Shown here piece after piece: positions 48,745 to 62,306 of a stretch of 64,000 nucleotides of DNA. The DNA is from Saxidomus purpurata (Eukaryota; Mollusca; Bivalvia; Venerida; Veneridae). Under the pieces are notes generated by a model. The model was not told the origin of the DNA. It made no database searches and saw nothing but the letters and a program-made list of their open reading frames with translations. Each line of letters begins with the position of its first letter. Position 1 is the stretch's first letter. The position numbers and the translations under genes were made by a program. The stretch is from contig JAFMSR010000014.1 of assembly GCA_022818135.1 (NCBI GenBank), forward strand, positions 42,209,487 through 42,273,486, given 5' to 3'.

Positions 48745-51400
48745 AATTAAAACAGTACCCAGTTAAGAACTGAACCTTTTCAACTCCTAAACGACTAAAA
48801 TGTAACAAGAACAATGAAAACAAAACTCAAAACATGGAGAAAAAGGAGAGCGGTTCTGACATATAACCAAACTATTTGATGTTTTCTGCAGTACAATATT
48901 ACGACAAACAGATAGTTATTTTAAATATTTTTAGGTTATTTTTTTTTTTTAAAGATTTACAATACATGTATGTTGCTTTTTTTGTTTTTTGTTTTCCTTT
49001 TTATTATTATTCTTTTCGGTATCTGAAAATCATGGCTTAGTTGTTTTTCTTTCTTACTTCTGCCTCCAGAAACAAACCGCTATTTGGTTTACAAACATAG
49101 ATGACGTCAAGGGGCGGGCCGATCTCTAATGTTGTAAAAGCTTGTGGCCCAACCCTTTTATATTGTCTTAAAAATTATAGTATACATAAGAAAACCGTAA
49201 ACCATATAGTTATGTTCTTTTTGTATGATACTTTATGATTTGTTCAGTAAATTTATTGTATAAACATGTACTAATACGCTGATTCAACTTTGTATATGTG
49301 TTCTGTATATATTGAGTTGTGACAAATATAATAAAATATGATTAAACTAAGATAAAAAAATTGTCATTATATCTAAGAATAATTGACTATCAATACGCAT
49401 TGCCTAAGAGGCGTCTTACATTCACCAAGTCAATGTCATTCCCCCAAGTCTTTTATCTGGAGCACTTCTGTATTCACTGGCAACTCTTTACACTGGCAAC
49501 TGTAACTTTTTTAGCATACCAGGAAATCACTCTTTTTTCAGTTTCGAGTGATTTACCGTTACTTACGTGCAGCAAATCACTAACGCTGTTTTTGTAGTTC
49601 AACGACCGATCAAAATTATGTCAATTTGTGTCTCCATCATAATCCCTATAGATATGTTTTGATCTGAGTAAAATAATATTCCTGAACAGGCGGTTGCACG
49701 ATTATGAAGAGTAATAGAAATATTGCAATGTCATGAGAAATTCGACTTTAATGGCATACTTGAGTCACTTAGTCAGTTGCATATAAAGTTTTTCTTATCC
49801 CAGTTTATATTTTAGCATTTACTGCCATCAGATATATCTAAACTCTGATGACAATTTTAAAGAAATATCAAAATATGCTGTCATGGCAACCACTTTGCGA
49901 AATTGATAGTAACCATACCTCAAGATTACACAAACTTTAAGGGTCGAGTGTGAATATACAGTTTTAAAACCAACTACTTTATTGATCGAGGTATGTTTGA
50001 AGTTCGCTGTATCAATGTTTAATTATTTTTTCCTCTACGTAAAAACTCGGTAATACTATTTTAACATACGACTGATAACCTTTTACACAGGGGCTGTGGA
50101 TTTACTGCCTCCCAAGTATCATTTCGCTAATGTAAGTGTACAAACAACTGAGTGAATTTTATGGTTTAGTTGATGAGAAAGATGTGAATCTTAAACGAGA
50201 CGACAGATAAACTAATAAACGCATAAAAACAAACATCACTTTATCTCCGTGTAAATGGCATTTAAACATGCTTTGAGCTCGTTCACAATGATTATGCGGT
50301 AAATTAAAGACACACATAACGAGTATTATAAAGATATGATAGATCACGAACGAGAGATGATTGAATTTATTAATTAGCAAACTTGATTATCAAACTTTTG
50401 AACTATGATATGATTTTACCGTTGGTGATTATAATAACAAAACTCTTTAAGACAGCCAAGAGTAAACAATGCGCTTGCTTTTTATACCTTTGTCTCTACA
50501 TTATATGTCTTAGTTTAACTGGAACGTGTAGGTAAAAGATGTTCAGAATGGTCAGAACTTGGTGCACTGACTATGTCGATCAAAGGTATACGGTTGAAAA
50601 TATTGGCTCCAGTTGCAAAAGATTTGTGACATTTTGTAAATGATTCAATTAATGTATATTTAACTGAAATCGACCACAGTACTGTATGCATTTGTAATGT
50701 CTGCTGACAAAATCGAATGTAAAAACTTGAGATATACTTAAACATGGTTACAGAAATCTGATAAAAATATATGCAATGCGAATAAAATTACTTAAGTAAT
50801 TACTTTTGATGGAAATGTATCAAAATTCAAACAAAATATTTACAGTAAGTCAATATCAACACCCTATAACAATATGTTTTAAATAAACTGTGTTGAGCTG
50901 GCATGATAAGATATTGCTAAATACATTTTCATCCCGTTTTAATAATGTTACTTTTGGTTCTTTATAATCACATGTTTTAAATAACTTTGTTGAAGAAATG
51001 ATAAAAGCTGATATATAAGACAGCTTAATACATTTTCATTTCGTTTTAATAACGATCGTGAGTTTTATTGTTCTAATATGCAATAATTAATCATTTAGTA
51101 TCAGGTAGTCAATCAGTAGATTTACATTAATGAAACGTTCAAAGGAACATTACCGATAATGTACTAAATGTTCAGAAATAAGTTCTAAAGATCATATTTC
51201 AATTTGATTTTGTAGAACACGTCATTAGAATTCATTGCAGTACACTTACTTATTTTCTGTACAAACACGTGCATTTAAATGCATCAACTTGGGCGTTTAT
51301 CGTCTTTGTCGAGTTGTATAACAGGAATAGTACATTCATCAAAGCCTTAAATATTATTTAATATTCAGATAACGTTTATAATTTTATGTCTGTTGATATC
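48745..51400 (+). repeat. Right-hand duplicated module, copy M1
   Basis: Ordered landmarks shared with M2 and M3: CATGGAGAAAAAGGAGAGCG (48835), CCTGAACAGGCGGTTGCACG (49682), ATGCAATGCGAATAAAATTA (50770), a block CAATAATTAATCATTT-GTAGTCAATCAGT (51080) and GCGTTTATCGTCTTTGTCGA (51292). Non-coding as far as seen. Low identity, so old. Confidence 0.55.
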
Positions 51401-52099
51401 GTTATTACAAAGTTCAAAGATAGATTTGTCATTTCATTGCGTTTTAATATGAATTAAATATTAATAATTCGTTCAAAACTAAATTAAGTTTGATTACATC
51501 TTTATTACATAAATAACTATTCCGCGAAAATCAACGCATGAATACTATCTGCTTTCTGGTCATAATGTATTGAGTTTCCGGTTTTAACACTACTTCATAT
51601 ACGATATAGCATTTTAGAAAACACTACACTGAAGGGATGTGTTGTGCTCCAGTCTATGGAAAATATCACGACCGCTTTTGCCTATTACACATTTTCCCGT
51701 TCGTTTAAGACCAAACTTGTGGTGTGAGTATTTCTAATTTCATTGGCCTTTAAAAACATTTAAAATTATAATTGACGTTACATAAAACAAACACTGATCG
51801 TAATTTAATCGTGTCGGTAGTAAGAAATATATTTAGCAGACTTATACCTAAAAACAAATGATCCACAACCGTTGAAAGCCTTGTGATGTCTACTAAATAA
51901 TCGTCTCCGCCTAAGAAAAAAAACTTTAAATTGACGTAAACACATTTCAACACTTGAGCAAATTAGTTTAAGTTTCATATTTGCAGAAGAGTGCATTTTA
52001 TTGTTGTTTAAGACAGTGCCGCATCTGAAGACAATCGTCAGTTATAATCATAAGCTGCGCGTGGGCTGAAGTGAAAAGTAGAACAAAATAAATTGCCCG

Positions 52100-54646
52100 G
52101 ATCACAGTTTTACCAACACACTTACGCTAGTAAAATAACGGAATGATTTCGTAAACGTCCTAGCAACTTACAACGATGGTATTTAGATAGAGTAGTCCGT
52201 AAGAATCAGAATACATGAATAACCTTAACAGCCCTAGGTTAACCACACGAACATGGAAAAGGGAGAGCGTGTCTTATTCATAGCCTACATACGAAATGTT
52301 TTCTGCAGACTGATAGTGGCCACTTTACACATTAAATACAATATATATTGGTATTTGTACAGATCCGTGTACTCGTTCGCAGGTGTTGCAAGATTATATT
52401 GAATTCTCTGTTGTGTAGTCGATTAAATAACATGAAAGGAAACATTGAGTATAAAAAAGCTGTCAGTTATTTTTGTGTAATTTTCAATCAAGAAAAGCTT
52501 TTATGACATATCTCCTTCAAATATAAATAATGAAAACATCTTGCATCAACCAACACTCCATACAACGTAACAGTTAATTTCATTAAGGTAACTTAACACG
52601 TTGCTCACCTTGATATCACTTTACCACATTTCAAAAGCTTATGGATATAAGAAACACTTACACTATCAGTAACATCAGAAATATTTCATATTTATTACAT
52701 TTTTATACAAATTTCTGTATGAAGACACGATTTGTAAGGCCACTTAATTTTTCAAAGTTTGACACTAATTGTTAACTTATCAGAAGGAGTTCTTATTTAT
52801 CTAAAATCAAAAGGTTGGAATATGTATATGTCGAAGTCGAAATCGACTTAAGGAAAGAAAAATTGCACAGGATATACAACGACCAACCTGTAACACAGAC
52901 CATTCTCTTCTGGCGTTTCAAAGTGGGTGACCATGTACATATATTTTGACTTCGATACTGGTATAAAGCATTTTGATTTTGACACTGGGAGATTTTAAGA
53001 TAAGTAGGCACAAAATATCACACCATGAAGACAGTAGGGACATGCCATGTCTGTGTAATATTGCAATAATTTTGCATAAACAATACAGATTTACAATCAC
53101 TGGTTTTATCTTAACACGACGCATATCTTAAGATTTATTTGAATATTCATAATTTTAAAATTAATTAATATTACTGATCGAGTACAGTTTCAAGTTCATC
53201 GTATAATACTAGTACATTCCCCACCCCCCCCAATACCCCAAAACCCAACCCCCAAAATAAGTTCGTTGACAATTACATCAATAATGAGAGCGCATGTCTA
53301 TCTAAAACAAAAGATCGGAATTGAAATATCGATGCTTTATTGATATCGGAAATAAAAACGATTTCAATCATTGCCTACGTCATTGTGCATTTCAGTTTCC
53401 TTATTCGTTTTCACTACCTTAGTGATTGATACACAAAAACCTTGAATATGAAAGAAGATAATATAACAAGAGCTCTGGCCAACAAGAGTCTTGAGACGTT
53501 TCATGTATTATTCGATTAACGCATGTCTAACTGAAGCAGTACACTAGACAATTTTAATGTTTCAAAATATACTCAAATAAACTTAATAAACTTATATCAG
53601 ATATCAAATCTTGAAGTAATAACATGTGGAAGCAATGCGAATAAGAAATAACATAGCTGAAGTAACTACTGTTGATTGAAAGTGTATAAAAATACACGTT
53701 TCCGTTCGAGGTACATGGCTTATTCTCAAAAACGTAAATAAGACAAATATCACATAATAGTAAACTACATTTTGTAAATGTTCTAAACATTTACCTATTA
53801 GAATGTACTTCAAAGCCAAAGGTTTATTTAAGACTTCACTGCAATAAAGCCAAATAAATGCTAGATTCTAACCGTATAAGATTTTTACAATCTATAGGTA
53901 GGTGCATTGAATGAAAGGTAAGCATAACATGCTTGTTTGTTTGTTTGTTTGTCTGTTCAAATGTGCAATAATTGTATTTGTTTATCAGGTAATCAATAAC
54001 TGGTCTTAAATTTATTATATGTGCAAATGCACATCAATAATAATGTAATTAATTTAAAGCAATTGATTCTAATGATTATATTTCAATTTCCTTTGAAGGA
54101 AACGCCGCTAAAGCGCATTGCTAATACATGGTATGTTGCCTATTAATGAATCAACTCTTTGTGTTTATCGCTCAACAGAAAAAGTTCATTCATCACATTT
54201 GATAAAAAAATGTTTATAATGTTACGTTTGCAGATAGAGTTACTGCAAAGTTCAAAGAAAGTCTTGTTATTTTTTCAAGCATTTGAATATGTGCACAAGT
54301 CAAGTCAAGTCAAGTAATATTTATTTACAAGTCGGTGTACAGTGCATAATACATCAATCATTCACGCTTGCTTTCACATTCTTCTTAAACTATTATGAAA
54401 TAAAAGAAAAACTTAGTTGGGTTACATCTGTAACATTACATACCTTTAACACGCATTCTTCGGCCGTCAACAGAATTAGATTGTTAATTTATCATAACGG
54501 CATTTATCTTTCTGATTTAATTGTATACAGCAGGCGGTTTTGAGATTTTTTCTGGCGACTGCGCAGAATGGTCTGGCAGTGGAACGCAGTATGTTGAGAA
54601 ATGCATAAAAAAACCACTGGTTATCTTCTGTTCGGGCGCGAGATAA
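52100..54646 (+). repeat. Right-hand duplicated module, copy M2
   Basis: Landmarks: GAACATGGAAAAGGGAGAGC (52250), GCAGGTGTTGCAAGATTAT (52380), CTCACCTTGATATCACTTTA (52604), GCAATGCGAATAAGAAATAA (53634), GTGCAATAATTGTATTTG with GGTAATCAATAACTGG (53962) and TTTATCGCTCAACAGAAAAA (54163). The beginning also resembles 47555-47590. It ends in an exon-like patch at 54531-54646. Confidence 0.55.
54531..54646 (+). CDS. Exon-like open frame at the end of module M2, unknown product
   Basis: After a good acceptor (TTTAATTGTATACAG) a phase 1 frame of 37 codons reads GGFEIFSGDCAEWSGSGTQY, then VEKCIKKPLVIFCSGAR, and stops at TAA. Three cysteines, GC-richer than its surroundings. The minus strand is also open (54517-54732), so strand is unsure. 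A decayed look-alike with CTCCAGCCAATGGTAGTGG lies near 60092 at the end of module M3. No family recognised. Confidence 0.25.
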
Positions 54647-56300
54647 AACCTTTTACCGATTGCAATTGGTAGATTTACGTGTAATGCAACTAAAGTTTGT
54701 TTAAGTTTCCTGTAAATCAGAAAATGTAACAAACTGTTATGTTCAAGGGCAGATAACTCAAAATCAAGGCCTGTGACCTATGACATTTAATTACAGATTT
54801 ATGTTTCAAATTTGATTATCAGTCAAAATGCTAGGTTTGAAGGTGTAGCAACCGTCCAATACTTAGCCCCTGACAGGCATAATTTTTCATCACGTATGTT
54901 CATGTTGTATCTAATAATTGGCTGAAACGTGTTATATAAATCAGACTTTGGCAAGAATGAGTGCCACTTTTGCAAAACTGTAAAGATATAAACATTAAAC
55001 TTTTGACTGTTTTCAGCAAAAAGCAACAATACCACCCAGGTCTTTTTTAATTTCTTTCGCTAGAAACTTGAGAAAACATTGCTTGCCAATTATTCTGTTT
55101 TTATGATATATTCTAAGACATGTGTTGACTTTTTGAAAAAATTGACGCGTCTTTTTCTTTGATTTTGTGTCCTTAAACCTCCGCGACTGGGCGTTTTGTT
55201 GAAGATTTTCGTATGTTCCTAGTGAGTGGGATATCGGAGGCGTTGCACTCCTTGTGTTTATATATATATACGGGTATATATACGGGGTCTGGACCAAGTC
55301 ATTTCTTGCCTTCTAGTGTTATACGGATAAAATTTCATAGTGATGTGATTTACGTCACTTTCAAATATTACAGTACCTCACAGAATACTATTAACATTAA
55401 ATGACTGCGGTGGAGAATTTTGCTCACAACACAATATTTAACACGCCTTCAAACATGTTGTCGTGTAAAAAGTCCTTCAGTGGCTCTCAAAAAATATTAA
55501 AATGATTAAATGATAAAAATGTTATAAATACAAGCACTCTAACCTTAACAACTTAACACGCGATTGAAAGAAAACCTACAAACATGTTACATGAAAAAGG
55601 GGAATATTGCTGATACATAGCAAAATATTTGATGTTTCTGTAGACTAATATTTACGACGTACAGATTGTTATTTTATACACATTAGGTAATGTTTGTGCA
55701 ATTTGAACCAGATTTACGAGACAAGAAGATGATGATGAATCGCTGTAACATTTTGCAGACTATAACGATTGTCATTTCAGATGTAATACGAATGTCCTTA
55801 TATCTACTTTCATTCAAAGAATGAGTTATACTGAAAATTTAACTTAACGGTACGATCCGTTACTGTTTGTGAGCTCACGTTGAATACGAGTAAATGTTAT
55901 ATTCTGACCGAGAGTTCAGCTATTCATTGATTTTAAGACGAATAACAATATATTAAATAAAGCTTTTAATTAACGTCGTCGCTATTAAAATTTGCAACAA
56001 TTAAAGCTCCAATTGATTAGTAAATATTGAAACTACAAAACAGTTAAAACTATGTTTGACCTTTTAATGGCTTTAAAGTTTTTTTTTATCAGGAAGTATA
56101 TGCTATTTGTGATTAGAAAATGTGCGTTTTACGACTCTCAGCATTACCTTGGTAGGAACGAGATGAAATGCGCCTAGCAAACGATAAAAATAGACACATT
56201 CTATAACTGACAGAAAATGTTCTCTGTGAAAGTGTGAAAGAATGAATAAACAAGCAAAAATGTATTCTTGAGTGTCTATTATCCATCAGATTTGACGGTA

Positions 56301-57050
56301 AACAATAGAGTATTTCGCAGTTTACAATGTTAAGAACACCTTAAGGATACAATAGAGTATTCTAGAGTATACAATGTTTAGTATCACATTAGGCTAAGTA
56401 GAGTATTTTCTCAGTGTACAATGTGAAATAGCACTGTTATGCAACAGTAGAGTATTGCTAATTATACAATGTAAAGTACTTTGTCAGGCAACAATAGAGT
56501 ATTGCTAGGTATACAATGTAAAGTACTTTGTCAGGCAACAATAGAGTATTGCTCAGTATACAATGTAAAGTACTTTGTTAGGCAACAATACAATATTGCT
56601 CAGTATACAATGTAGAGTACTTTGTTAGGCTACAATAGAATATTGCTCAATATACAATAAGCATCATTTTAGGCTACACTAGAGTATTCCTCAGTACCAA
56701 ATGTTAAGTACCACCTAAACACTGTAATAGAGTATTCCTCAGTATACAATGTTAAGTACTACCTTAAGGCTACAATAGAGTATTCCTCAATATCCAATGT
56801 TAAGTACCGCCTTAAGGCTACACTAAAGTATTTCTCAGTATACAATGTAAAGTATCATTGTTAGGTAAGTCTACAATAGAGTATTCCTCAGTACCAAATG
56901 TTAAGTATCACCTTAAGACTGCAATAGAGTATTCCTCAATATAAAATGTAAAGTATCTCTTTAAGGCTACAATAGAGTATCTCTTTAGTGTCACCTTAAG
57001 GCTACAATAGAGTATTCCTCAGTATACAATATAAAGTATCAATTTTAGGC
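56301..57050 (+). repeat. Minisatellite, 44-50 bp unit, about 16 copies
   Basis: Consensus ACAATAGAGTATTCCTCAGT then ATACAATGTTAAGTACCACC then TTAAGGCT. Copies near 56460-56590 share TTGTCAGGC or TTGTTAGGC in place of CTTAAGGC, so two sub-types lie in separate blocks. Non-coding. Confidence 0.85.
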
Positions 57051-58784
57051 TTAACCAGTCTATGCATGTTCAATCAGACCATTCGACAGAGCTGTATCAC
57101 CCCTCTGATACTTCGCTCATCATTATTTTTTATTTTGTGTTTTTGAACTTTGTGGTATTTTATACAGTGTGCGCAGTAAAATATATTGCGGTATTACAAA
57201 TTAGCCTATCATATTTCTTCATTAGACCATTCTTAGACAGTTTTAAAGTATCAAGTTTACATATCAGTAACTGGTCTGTGTTTGTTTTCCTTTTCACTGA
57301 ACTTACATGGTAACATACAAGATAAGGCATAACATGTGCAAGTAATATGATACACAGATACAGGATGCTAATTTTTGTTATTCAAACTATTTGGCAACTT
57401 CGTTTTCATGGTTTTGCTGCTTTTTTTTTTTTTTTAATTTAAAATGCATCTACAGCAATTCAAGGTTAACATGACATTTTGAAATATTGTATAAAGCGAG
57501 AACATAATATAATCGTATTTTATCATAATATTGCATTAGATTTATGACATAATCATAATCATAATTGCGACAACCATACAATATCATATTTTACCAACAC
57601 TTTGTAACTGGTCGAATTTGATAACAGTGTAATGTAAGACATTCATAACATATAAAGATTTTATTGTTCGCCTATTACTTGGGTTAGGGTTCGGGTTAAT
57701 CCTAAGGTATACTTTGTCATAATGTTTATGAATATTGTCACGTATTGCTCGTTGAAAAAAATCAAGAATCATAAGAGTCCTTTCGCCTAAAATTGAACAG
57801 GCTAATTACATTTCTTTTATTTGTAACATATCTGTATTTACTGACATATGTAACATTATCACGCTAGGAAATCACTATTCAGCAGTTTCGAAAGATTTAG
57901 CATTATTTACGTGCAACAAATGTGCAAATACTGTTTTCGTAGTTCATACTGTTCTTGTAGTTCATCGACCAAACAAATTTTCTGTGAGACAATCTCAGAT
58001 TCACCGTAGATTGATCTTGTTGCAGACATACCTGAACAGATGTTCTGTCGCAGATGTTGCAAGATTATCAAGGGAGTAAACGCAAAATTATGAATGTATA
58101 TACATTTTGATGTGATGTTATTTTCATAGGATTTTATATTCAGGTCGTCCCGGTAATATATTAATAATTAAACATTACAGAATTAGAATCCGTTTATTTT
58201 TGTGTCTATATTACTTTAAAACCATATCTCTATCATACCCAGTTGAACCGTACACATCACTCATTACAACAAAAGTGATGTGCCGTTTTCTAAACGTGCA
58301 TAACAGTTAATTACATAAAGGTTACTAAATACGCAGTTCACCTTGATATCTTTTTACAAAGTTTCATAAGCCTATGGACATATGAAAGGCGAATTTTATC
58401 AGTTTAATCAGAAAGATGTTATATTTATGACATTTTTATACTATTCTTTACGAAAAGGGCGACTGCTACGACCACCAAGTTTTAAAATGTTGACACTAAT
58501 CGTAAACTTATTCTTTGTAGTTGTAATTGATCATATATAAAAATGTCTTGTATGTCGTTAATGATGTAAACTAGCTTTTAGAAATATGACACAATATATA
58601 CAATGACCAACAACTCTCTCCTGTGGCTTTTGAGCGGCAAAACAAAATCATTTGGAACTATTTTCGACATGAACAAAAATTTCTGATTAATACCATTATT
58701 ACTGTAAAGGCACAAATATCTGATTAAAGAGACGCTCTCTAAACTTAAAAAGCATAATTTATGCAATATTTGCAAGTAATATTA

Positions 58785-59043
58785 CTTAACCTAAAAGTTT
58801 TACTATAGATTCCAGTCATCATTAGTAAAAAATACGCTGCATTACCATAAAACATTCATTAATCTATGTAAAGTTGTTGTAGTAAAATTAATGGGTGGAT
58901 AGCGATTTATTACAGAGAGTCTCTATATTGATTATTTTTGCTTATTTTGTGTTCTTCAAAATTGTATTATTATTTTACGGTCATTGAACACATTTCTTAT
59001 GATTGAAGAATATAATCTATTAGATGTAGGAAGTGCCCTTTTA
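58785..59043 (-). repeat. Dispersed repeat R1, diverged inverted copy
   Basis: Same orientation as the copy at 39385. Shared words include AATTAATGGGTGGAT, CGATTTATTACAGA, ATTTTACGGTCATTGAACAC and TATTAGATGTAGGAAGTGCC. It lacks the GCCATAGG block. Confidence 0.7.
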
Positions 59044-60795
59044 AGGTCATTGCCTTTCTTATAGTGCTTTTTAGTTTCCTTTCCTCCATTCATTATACTT
59101 TTTTAAAATACTTAGTGATTTACAACAATGATATGAAGAAGATAATACTAAAGCAAAAGGTAGCATAATTATAGTTTTGTGACGCTATACATCCATATTT
59201 AACTTACATTGATTACTCTACTCCATTGACAAAATACGAGCGGAAAACATTAGATAAGCTTAAAAAGGAAACTTATATCAGATAAAAAAAATCTTGAATT
59301 AATTATACGCAATGCGAATAAAATTACCTAAAGTTACCGCTTTCAGGGGAAATGTATTATAAACTCTAACAAAACTTTTAAAGTAGGCTAACATTAATAC
59401 TTATTATGATAAATTTTGTTGAAAGAAAAGATAAAAGCTGACATGATGAAATACTGCTAAAAACGTTTTCATTCCGTTTTAATTACGATCATGTGTTTTA
59501 TCATTCAAATGTGCAATTGTTAAACATGTTTTATTAGGTTACCAATCACTGATTTTAAATAAGTGATTTGTTAAAAGGCAAATTACTAATATTGCACTTT
59601 AAGCTCAGCAATCAATTTTTTACACCCATGTTACAATTTGATTTCACTAAAGTTCATTGCAAGATATTTAGTTTATTCTGTACATGTGCATTTTAATCCA
59701 CCAAACCTTGGAGTTTATCATCTCCGTCGAGTTGCTTAACAGAAAAAATTCATTTGTCACATTCCAAGACAGTTTTAATGCTCAAAACATCTTTTTGCGT
59801 CTGAAGATGAAGTAAATACAAAGTTCAAATGTATTTTAAATTTTTTTCATTCAGGTATTCAAAATTGCAACATGCATTAATCATTCCTATTTGCTTTCAA
59901 CATCTTTTCAAATTAATATGAAATAAAAACTAAATGAAGTTGTCTAACAACTGTAACACCACATTCATAACTACTCTTACACCGTCAACGCATTAGTACT
60001 GAAAGGTTAAAGACGTTTTAGCTCTCAGAGTCTATATTAGAGAATGTTTCATGTAGTTATTTCCAATGTTATAGGATCTTAGATATCAATAACATAACAG
60101 TCTGCTCCAGCCAATGGTAGTGGGCATTATGCTATGATACTCAATTTCTCATTTAAAACCCGATCAACACACTCATCAATCTTGCTGCCGAATGTGTATT
60201 CTAAGTTTTCATTGGCGCTCCCTTTTTGTATCTATTCCCTGTTTTATTTTGTTTTAGGTTTAGGTTAACTCTGGCTAATAATTAGTTTTACTTAAGTAAA
60301 AGTAACCGAAAATAAGCGAGATATGTCGGCGAAATGAAATAAGATAAAGTTATAACAACATTTTCCCTGTTTTACTGCGTTTTATATTGTTATAAATATA
60401 AAGTTGCTTTGAACGTTTTTTCAAACATTATTTATCGCATTTCAAGGGCAATAGTATCCACATCGAAAGTTTAGGGTGAGGACAAGAAACATATATTTTG
60501 GCACGTCTTACTATGCTCTTGCTTCTGTTAAATGCATGCACGTGCATCTCTTGTTTAAATAATAACCGAAGCATTACTATCAAACACAAAATGCAAAGAT
60601 GATGTAAAGGGGTAAGATAAACATTATTAAAATACAGAAAAGAGATTATGCACATCTTTTCACAAATGCTTTTTTAGATTTGCTTCATGAAGTTGTTGAT
60701 ACCTGGTTTCTGCCAGAATATTTAAAGATAAACTAAACTTAAATTATATTGGAACCTGTATGTTTAATCTTTTTTGGACCAAAGATAATTGCAAT

Positions 60796-61108
60796 TTAAA
60801 AGCTTTTAACTTCAATGTCATTAAGACGACCGAAATGATTAACTTTTATTATTAAGGTAACATTCTTTTCGGGACAAAATATGTTACCACTATTGACATT
60901 TTTGGGGTACCGATCCCGTTTACTAAAGACTAAGTGCTTGTCTGTTCTTACGACGCATAATATATATTGTTCGTGTTTACGAAATCCTTGTTTTTCTTTC
61001 TTTTCTATATTTACTTTTTGCTGACGAGGTTCAGATACATTGCGTTGCCTACCCGCAGCCGACGTGCCAATGATCATAAGAGACATTTGGAAGCTGAAGT
61101 TGTTCTTT
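60796..61108 (-). CDS. Candidate terminal exon, unknown product
   Basis: Open frame of about 100 codons after a weak acceptor TTTATACAACAG (exon from 61108). From the Met at 61086 it reads MSLMIIGTSAAGRQRN, then a charged stretch (KVNIEKKEKQGFRKHEQYIL), then CVVRTDKHLVFSKRDRY and KNVTLIIKVNHFGRLNDIEV before TAA. Balanced charged residues and mixed codon use look coding compared with neighbouring frames. ATTAAA lies about 29 bases past the stop (60762-60767). Not recognised; could be a single-exon small protein from 61086. Confidence 0.35.
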
Positions 61109-61304
61109 CTGTTGTATAAAATGTCAAGCTTTATAATTTATAAAGCATACTGCAAGTAACGTTACAGTTTTGGTTTGATAGTTTCTCTTTCACTGTTTTC
61201 TAAAACTTTCACGCCATTGTAAAGGACCGCTTTGTTTTTTTATAACATTGTTTTTCTTTCGAGTATGTCACTGAATGCTTCGCATTTGTCTCCTTATTTT
61301 GTGT

Positions 61305-61385
61305 AAATTTGCTTATTTGTGTTAAATTTCGCTTTATTTATGTTAAATTTCGCCTTTTTTGTGTTAAATTTCGCCTTTTTGTAGC
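61305..61385 (+). repeat. Tandem repeat, about 20-bp unit, four copies
   Basis: TGTGTTAAATTTCGCCTTTT is repeated with small changes (first copy TGTGTAAATTTGCTTATT). Lies just upstream of the candidate minus-strand exon at 60796-61108. Confidence 0.8.
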
Positions 61386-62249
61386 TTTATCGACTCATCT
61401 TCCTGTCAAAATTTGAATAAGCACATAACATTCTGTTGCAGAAAAAGTAAATCTCTGGACTGAGGTATCTGAGACGCCTATATGTATTGAACACTAACAG
61501 AACTTTCATTTAACATTTCGTCCAAAATAACTATTTATAGCTCGGTTGAAATCTGATTAGATTTTACCTGAAATGATCATGACACCAAAAAGGCATATAT
61601 TAACTTTGTAAACCTGAGAGCTGATTAAGTAGCAAGTAGACAATATTCTGTTTTTTTTTATAATTGAACAGATTTTACTTATAATCAAACAAGTGGAAAT
61701 ATATTGAAGCTGGTGTGACCTATTTTGTGATTTCATCACAGGATATAAGAAAACTTTGATAAAATTCCCTGTTTCAGACTGGTTATGTTATATGCTGTTA
61801 TTTGTCAGTTATGCGAAAATTGCGTATGCAGCAATTTTGTGTTATAGGATAACAGACTATAGAATATGAATACGGATATGGTTTCCACTTTCAAATTATG
61901 AAATTGCATTTAGATAATATTACTTTATTAAATAGGATGTGTAATAAGATGACTGTTCAGATTACAGTTGAACACCTTACCACAAATACAGTGCAAGAAA
62001 AAAACACGACGAAACAACGTGTGGTATTAAAAACCGCGAGTGCGAATTTTTATATCCGATTTTAATTTGTGTTACGATTATGTCATCTATAATCCGATAC
62101 AACCGGCACGATTTTCAGACACTGTACAAGTGAGAAGAATGCTATCAATAATAAATAAGTAAACGTTAAACCAGAGCGTGTCTCTGGCACATCGATAGAA
62201 GTCATTCACCTTTCTTAGTACTCAGATAAAAAATTTCAGGCGGACATTT

Positions 62250-62255
62250 TTTATT
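62250..62255 (-). terminator. Poly(A) signal candidate AATAAA
   Basis: 52 bases downstream of the TGA of the candidate terminal exon at 62307, same strand. Confidence 0.35.
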
Positions 62256-62306
62256 TCTGTGAAAATCTGTAATAGGTTTGTTAATCATGTCAGAAAATCT
62301 ACCTTT

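Larger units (their letters stand above)
55530..60130 (+). repeat. Right-hand duplicated module, copy M3
   Basis: Landmarks: AACATGTTACATGAAAAAGG (55581), GATGTTGCAAGATTATCA (58053), TTCACCTTGATATCTTTTTA (58337), ACGCAATGCGAATAAAATTA (59309), GTGCAATTGTTAAACATG with GGTTACCAATCACTG (59509) and GTTTATCATCTCCGTCGAGT (59713). Longer than M1 and M2 because of a minisatellite (56301-57050) and an R1 copy (58785-59043). Confidence 0.55.

Noticed and set aside
49160..49340. 3' UTR-like sequence with AATAAAA
   Set aside because: No coding exon on the same strand precedes it.
57678..57700. Telomere-like words GGGTTAGGGTTCGGGTTA
   Set aside because: Only about three irregular units; too short to call an interstitial telomere.
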